DNA from: Actinomycetes bacterium
Lineage (GTDB): Bacteria > Actinomycetota > Acidimicrobiia > Acidimicrobiales > RAAP-2
DNA length: 8,566 bases
Assembly: GCA_021849765.1 (NCBI GenBank)
Contig: JAJZSM010000055.1
Span: 1 to 8,566 of the forward strand
Direction of reading: 5' to 3'
Under the pieces are notes generated by a model. That model saw nothing but the letters and a program-made list of their open reading frames with translations, did no database searches and was not told the origin of the DNA. The translations under genes and the position numbers were made by a program. Positions 5,158-8,566 of this stretch are shown piece after piece (position 1 is the first letter of the stretch; each line of letters opens with the position of its first letter).

Positions 5158-6078
5158 GTGCACGGGCTCGGTGAGTGCCAGTCGGGTGAGCCGCTTCCCC
5201 CCGCGCAGGTCGCGCGCGAGGTACTCGACCGAGGCGACGCACACCGGGCGATCGCGGTCTCTGCGATTGGACTGGGCGCCGCCGGACTGATCGAACTCGT
5301 AATCGCGGTGCTCGGCGGCTCGGTGGGGCTGCTGAGCGACGCGTTGCACAACCTGGCTGATGTCAGCACATCACTGGTCGTCTTCATCGGACTTCGGGTC
5401 TCGAGGCGACCGGCGACCGACTCGCACCCCTTCGGCTGGGAGCGCGCGGAAGACATCGCCGGGCTGGGCGTCGCGCTTGCCATCTGGGTGAGTGCAGCCC
5501 TCGCCGGGTACTTGAGCATCCACAAGCTCTTCATCCACGGCTCGACGACCGACGTTGGTTTCGGCATCGCGGCGGCCGCCGTCGGGGTGATCGGTAATCA
5601 GGTCGTCGCGCGATACAAGTTGCGCGTCGGTCGGCGCATACAGTCAGCGACGCTCGTCGCAGACGCGCAGCACTCGTGGCTCGACGCCCTGTCTTCGGCT
5701 GGCGCCATGATCGGGCTAATCGGCGTCGCTGTCGGCTGGCCGTGGGCGGATGCCCTCGCCGGACTGCTCGTGACTGGTTTCATCTGCCGCGTGGGCTACG
5801 AGGTCACCAGTGAACTCGTCAGGCACTTGATGGACGCGGTCGAGCCGGGCGTGATCGCGGCCGTGATCGCGGCGGCGACCGAGGTCGAGGGGGTGGCACA
5901 CGCGCACGCGCGCGCGCGGTGGATGGGTCGGACCCTCCTCGTCGAAGTCGAGGGATTTGTCGCCCCCGCCACGACACTCGACGCCGCTCAGGCCACGGGA
6001 CGCGCGGTCGAAGCGGCGGTGCGTGTGGCCGTGCCCGAGGTCCGCGTCGTGCACTGGATACCCAAGCCCATCGACTGA
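5158..6078 (+). CDS. CDF-family cation (probably zinc) exporter
   Basis: Product 306 aa, full length for the cation diffusion facilitator family, which exports divalent metals across the cytoplasmic membrane in exchange for protons. Seen: a short hydrophilic N-terminus, six hydrophobic segments between about residues 30 and 225, GLLSDALHNLADV in the second (H64, D68), SHPFGWERAEDIAGL before the third, ADAQHSWLDALSS in the fifth (H172, D176), and a C-terminal cytoplasmic domain (about 226-306) ending in VRVVHWIPKP. The HxxxD pair in both helices is the arrangement linked to zinc-selective members. GTG 5158 is the first usable start after the in-frame arsR stop; a weak GAG lies 7 nt upstream. 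An ATG at 5151 is out of frame and runs into a stop after seven codons. It shares an operon with arsR, so metal-induced expression is expected. Confidence 0.93.
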   Translation: MHGLGECQSGEPLPPAQVAREVLDRGDAHRAIAVSAIGLGAAGLIELVIAVLGGSVGLLSDALHNLADVSTSLVVFIGLRVSRRPATDSHPFGWERAEDIAGLGVALAIWVSAALAGYLSIHKLFIHGSTTDVGFGIAAAAVGVIGNQVVARYKLRVGRRIQSATLVADAQHSWLDALSSAGAMIGLIGVAVGWPWADALAGLLVTGFICRVGYEVTSELVRHLMDAVEPGVIAAVIAAATEVEGVAHAHARARWMGRTLLVEVEGFVAPATTLDAAQATGRAVEAAVRVAVPEVRVVHWIPKPID

Positions 6079-6103
6079 GTGACGGAACCGAGGCCAAGGG
6101 CAC

Positions 6104-6147
6104 CAATTGGTCAACCGCCGCCCTCCATCGCCATCGGTTACTGATTG
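6104..6147 (+). repeat. Imperfect inverted repeat between the CDF exporter and the GGDEF-EAL gene
   Basis: CAAT..GT.AACCG (6104-6117) is mirrored by CGGTTACTGATTG (6135-6147), giving an interrupted stem (AACCG/CGGTT, GT/AC and CAAT/ATTG with mismatches and one bulge) around a 17-nt C-rich loop. It lies 26 nt after the exporter's stop and 11 nt before a possible -10 box. It could be a weak terminator of the arsR-CDF operon or a regulator-binding site for the next gene. No T tract follows. Confidence 0.3.
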
Positions 6148-6157
6148 AGGCGTTCGA

Positions 6158-6163
6158 TACGAT
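6158..6163 (+). promoter_or_regulatory. Putative -10 box of the GGDEF-EAL gene
   Basis: TACGAT, identical to the box before the ROK gene. Transcription from it would start near 6170 and give a leader of about 54 nt to ATG 6224, or about 12 nt to GTG 6182. No convincing -35 hexamer is visible. Confidence 0.35.
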
Positions 6164-6210
6164 GGCCGAAACGGCGGTGGGGTGCCGTTGGGCCACGGTC
6201 GGACAGAAAT

Positions 6211-6216
6211 GGGAAG
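6211..6216 (+). promoter_or_regulatory. Shine-Dalgarno-like GGGAAG that decides the GGDEF-EAL start
   Basis: GGGAAG ends 7 nt before ATG 6224, a normal ribosome-binding spacing. Neither GTG 6182 nor ATG 6209 has such a site, so 6224 is preferred. Confidence 0.5.
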
Positions 6217-6223
6217 CGTATCG

Positions 6224-8320
6224 ATGACTTCGAGTGTCGGCGACGAGTCGTTCATCGACTTCCTCGAACGTCATCCCCTGACGTGGGAACGGCTCTTGAA
6301 CGTGCTGCCCGACGGCGTCGCCTTCGTCGACGACACCGGGATCATCCGCCACGCGAACGCCGTGTTCACCACCTTGACTGGTTACGGCCTGTCTGACCTC
6401 GTCGGGCGCTCGATCGAGGACATCGTGCCGCCGAGCGCGCGGGCGAGACACGTCGACGTGCGACGTCGCTTCGTCGAGGGCGGGCGGGTACGCACCATGG
6501 GTCGCCATCTCAACCTGTCGCTGCTGCGTCGCGACGGGAGCGAGCTCGCCGTCGACATCGCGCTGGCACCGATCATGCTCGGTGGTCGTCCCTGGACGAT
6601 CACGCTCGTGCGCGACGACAGCGCCGAGCGTTCGGCCTCGCGCGCCCGCGACGAGATCGAGCAGCGATTCCGATTGGCTTTCGAGGAGAATATGGCCCCC
6701 ATGGCCTTCACCGACCTCGACGATCGTTGCATCGCGGTCAACGACGCGTTCTGTTCGATGGTGGGGCGTAGCCGTGAGGAGCTGCTCGCGGGCGACTCGT
6801 CATTGTTCACCCACCCCGAAGACCTCGGGATCACCGAGTCGGTGCAGCAGCGACTGATCGCTGGCGACGTCGAGCGGGTGCGCTACATCAAGCGCTACGT
6901 CAAGCCCGACGGTCGGGTAATTGTGGTCGAGATCTCCAAATCGACGGCGCGTGACGAGCACGGGGGCATCTTGTACTTCGTAAACTCCGAACGCGACATC
7001 ACCGACGAACTGGAACTCGCCGATCAGCTCGCCCACCAGGCCCTGCACGATCCGTTGACGGGGCTGGCCAACCGGGCGCTCTTCGATGATCGGCTGGCGC
7101 AGGCCTTCGAACGCGTCGACCGGTACGGCGGCTTCGGGGCGGTGCTTCTGATCGACCTCGACGACTTCAAGGGCATCAACGACACCCGCGGTCACGTTAC
7201 GGGTGACGAGTTGCTCTCGGCGGTCGCGGGACGGATGCAGTCGGTGACCCGGGCGTCGGACACGCTCTGCCGATTCGGTGGTGACGAGTTCCTCTACCTC
7301 GCTGAGGGGCTGTCGTCCGACGAGGAAGTCCAGCAGGTGGCCACACGACTCCTGGGCGTGTTCGACGAGGCCTTTGCCATGTCCGGGACGGTCGTCGAGC
7401 AGCGCGCGAGCATCGGCGTCGTGACCTTCGCCGCCGACAAAGTCGATCGCGAGACCCTAGTGCGCGACGCCGACGTGGCGCTCTACGAGGCCAAACGTGA
7501 GGGTAAGAACCGCTACGTGGTCTTTACCCCGATGATGCATCACCGAGCGGCTAGCCACTTCGAGCTCGCCCGAGAGCTGCGCCACGCGCTCGCGGCCGAC
7601 GAGCTGGCCATGCACTACCAGCCCATCGTTGAACTCTCGACCATGACGGTGGTCGGCTTCGAGGCACTCATGCGATGGTGCCAACCGGACCGGGGGTCCG
7701 TCTCGCCATCGGTTTTCATCCCACTCGCCGAGGAGTCGGGGCTCATCGTCGAGCTCGGGTCCTTCGCGTTGCGTGAGGCCATCGCTACCGCGGCAACCTG
7801 GAAGAACGACGGCCTCTACCTCACGGTCAACCTCTCGGCGCGACAGTTCCACGATCGCGAACTCGTGGCGACCATCGAACGTGAGCTCAAGTCGAGCGGT
7901 TTCGCACCTGACCGGCTCATCATTGAGGTCACCGAGAGCGCGACCCTGAGCGACGTCGCGGAGACGCTGGGTGTGATCGAGCGGTTGACGCACCTTGGGA
8001 TCGGTATCGCCCTGGACGACTTCGGCACTGGATACTCGTCGCTGCACTACCTTACGCTGGTCCATCCACGGATCATCAAGATTGACCAGTCATTCGTCAG
8101 TCCGACGCACGACGACCCCCGCACCCGAACGTTGCTGGAGACGATCGTGACGCTCGGTCAGAAACTCGACATCGAGGTGCTCGCCGAAGGGATTGAGACC
8201 GAAGGCCAACTCGAGCACCTCCAACACCTCGGCTGCGACCTTGGTCAGGGCTTCCTCTTCTCACCCGCGGTGGCGGCCGCCGAGGTGGCCGAGGTGGCCG
8301 AGCGCCGGTTCGGTGCGTAG
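6224..8320 (+). CDS. PAS-PAS-GGDEF-EAL cyclic-di-GMP signalling protein
   Basis: Product 698 aa from ATG 6224. There is no signal peptide or membrane segment, so it is cytosolic. Domains in order: PAS 1 (about 20-135, with DDTGIIRHANAVF and GRSIEDIVP), PAS 2 (about 145-265, with DLDDRCIAVNDAF), GGDEF (about 270-430) and EAL (about 440-690). The GGDEF domain carries HDPLTGLANR, the inhibitory I-site RxxD (R-A-S-D) five residues before the signature, and an intact GGDEF at 352-356. The EAL domain keeps EAL (480-482), NLSARQF, EVTES, DDFGTGYSSL (from D598), IKIDQSF and LAEGIET, the residues expected for metal binding and hydrolysis. Both synthesis and breakdown of c-di-GMP are therefore possible, with the PAS domains as sensors of an unknown signal. 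The C-terminus has a short A-E-V repeat from a 9-bp tandem repeat. It converges on another GGDEF gene, 3 nt away. Confidence 0.95.
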   Translation: MTSSVGDESFIDFLERHPLTWERLLNVLPDGVAFVDDTGIIRHANAVFTTLTGYGLSDLVGRSIEDIVPPSARARHVDVRRRFVEGGRVRTMGRHLNLSLLRRDGSELAVDIALAPIMLGGRPWTITLVRDDSAERSASRARDEIEQRFRLAFEENMAPMAFTDLDDRCIAVNDAFCSMVGRSREELLAGDSSLFTHPEDLGITESVQQRLIAGDVERVRYIKRYVKPDGRVIVVEISKSTARDEHGGILYFVNSERDITDELELADQLAHQALHDPLTGLANRALFDDRLAQAFERVDRYGGFGAVLLIDLDDFKGINDTRGHVTGDELLSAVAGRMQSVTRASDTLCRFGGDEFLYLAEGLSSDEEVQQVATRLLGVFDEAFAMSGTVVEQRASIGVVTFAADKVDRETLVRDADVALYEAKREGKNRYVVFTPMMHHRAASHFELARELRHALAADELAMHYQPIVELSTMTVVGFEALMRWCQPDRGSVSPSVFIPLAEESGLIVELGSFALREAIATAATWKNDGLYLTVNLSARQFHDRELVATIERELKSSGFAPDRLIIEVTESATLSDVAETLGVIERLTHLGIGIALDDFGTGYSSLHYLTLVHPRIIKIDQSFVSPTHDDPRTRTLLETIVTLGQKLDIEVLAEGIETEGQLEHLQHLGCDLGQGFLFSPAVAAAEVAEVAERRFGA
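8278..8302 (+). repeat. Short 9-bp tandem repeat inside the 3' end of the GGDEF-EAL gene
   Basis: GCCGAGGTG is repeated twice in tandem and followed by GCCGAG, encoding A-E-V-A-E-V-A-E near the C-terminus. It is in frame and harmless, but could vary in copy number between strains. Confidence 0.6.
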
Positions 8321-8323
8321 TCG

Positions 8324-8566
8324 TTACGGGGCGACCTCGACGCGATCGCGACCGTTCTCCTTGGCGCGGTACAGGGCAGCGTCGGCTCGCGCGAGCAGCG
8401 ATTCCTGGGTATCATTGAGCTGACGGCGCGCCAGGCCAACGCTCACCGTGACGATCGGGAGGTCGGGCGACGAGCGGGCGACGCGCTCGCGGATCCGTTC
8501 GGCGGCGTGGCGTGCGCTCGCGGCGTCGATGTTGGAGAGCAGCACGAGGAACTCCTCGAGATCGGA
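8324..8566 (-). CDS. GGDEF-domain protein, C-terminal part (5' end outside window), degenerate signature
   Basis: The frame is open to the window edge on the minus strand, so the gene starts to the right; the GTG at 8545 is internal. About 80 residues are visible. They match the C-terminal half of a GGDEF domain: EEFLVLLSNID, a helix SARHAAERIRERV, then VTVSVGLA and the closing ADAALYRAKENGRDRV. The signature itself reads S-D-L-E-E-F, so the two glycines that contact GTP appear as D-L while E-E-F is kept. If the read is correct, the domain is probably not an active diguanylate cyclase and may bind GTP or c-di-GMP, or act as a partner. The window ends too soon to show an I-site or any sensor domain. 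The stop is 3 nt from that of the convergent GGDEF-EAL gene. Confidence 0.88.
   Translation of the reverse strand, partial: SDLEEFLVLLSNIDAASARHAAERIRERVARSSPDLPIVTVSVGLARRQLNDTQESLLARADAALYRAKENGRDRVEVAP

Noticed and set aside
4105..5349. Long minus-strand open frame upstream of the 72-aa membrane protein
   Set aside because: It is antisense to arsR and the exporter gene and runs through the CDF-like gene; the composition is low-complexity Arg-rich in part.
6182..6223. GTG 6182 or ATG 6209 as start of the GGDEF-EAL protein
   Set aside because: Neither has a Shine-Dalgarno; ATG 6224 has GGGAAG at a 7-nt spacing. They cannot be fully excluded.
5819..6508. 229-aa minus-strand open frame
   Set aside because: It overlaps the exporter 3' end and the GGDEF-EAL 5' end antisense; no family resemblance.
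7457..8065. 202-aa minus-strand open frame inside the EAL coding region
   Set aside because: It is a shadow of the highly conserved GGDEF/EAL coding frame on the other strand.
1..8566. CRISPR array, IS element or riboswitch
   Set aside because: No regularly spaced repeats, terminal inverted repeats with a transposase, or recognisable riboswitch core were seen on either strand.

Overview
The window is a GC-rich chromosomal segment (about two thirds G+C by eye) that looks actinobacterial. Three things point there: strong G/C bias at third codon positions, frequent GTG starts, and several genes whose start codon lies 6-7 nt after a TANNNT-type -10 box with no Shine-Dalgarno, as in leaderless actinobacterial transcripts. 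Protein families fit Actinomycetota; an Acidimicrobiia-like lineage is only a guess. No integrase, transposase, CRISPR array or phage gene is visible.

Region 1 (1-1719, +): the 3' end of a VirB4/TraC-like secretion ATPase overlaps by 4 nt (ATGA) a short VirD4/TraG-like coupling ATPase that has no N-terminal membrane segments. These look like the last two cistrons of an actinobacterial type IV secretion-like operon that extends left of the window. The coupling protein's C-terminus carries a roughly 85-nt stretch that reads better in another frame.

Region 2 (1755-3682): a ROK-family sugar kinase-like gene (+) and an M20 amidohydrolase gene (-) converge and share the tetranucleotide CTAG as overlapping stop codons. 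Both have leaderless-type promoters. The ROK protein has lost the usual ExGH sugar-binding motif.

Region 3 (3715-3814, +): a complete tRNA-Arg(ACG) with encoded CCA, transcribed divergently from the amidohydrolase gene.

Region 4 (3886-6078): a metal-homeostasis cluster around an ArsR/SmtB-family repressor. To the right, 12 nt after the repressor gene, is a full-length CDF cation exporter with a canonical HxxxD/HxxxD metal site. To the left, transcribed divergently, is a membrane-only CDF-like protein with a degenerate metal site, translationally coupled (ATGA) to a 72-aa membrane protein. A 22-bp imperfect palindrome overlaps the arsR start codon and is the likely operator. One repressor may therefore control two different CDF-type transporters.

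Region 5 (6079-8566): an intergenic stretch with an inverted repeat and a possible promoter precedes a 698-aa PAS-PAS-GGDEF-EAL protein with apparently intact synthase, I-site and phosphodiesterase motifs. It converges, 3 nt apart, with the 3' end of another GGDEF gene whose signature reads D-L-E-E-F instead of G-G-D/E-E-F. The two may form a local cyclic-di-GMP signalling pair.

Most of the window is ordinary. The items most worth a second look are the two-CDF/ArsR arrangement with its start-codon operator, the repeated leaderless promoter architecture, the possible compensated frameshift in the coupling ATPase, and the degenerate GGDEF.
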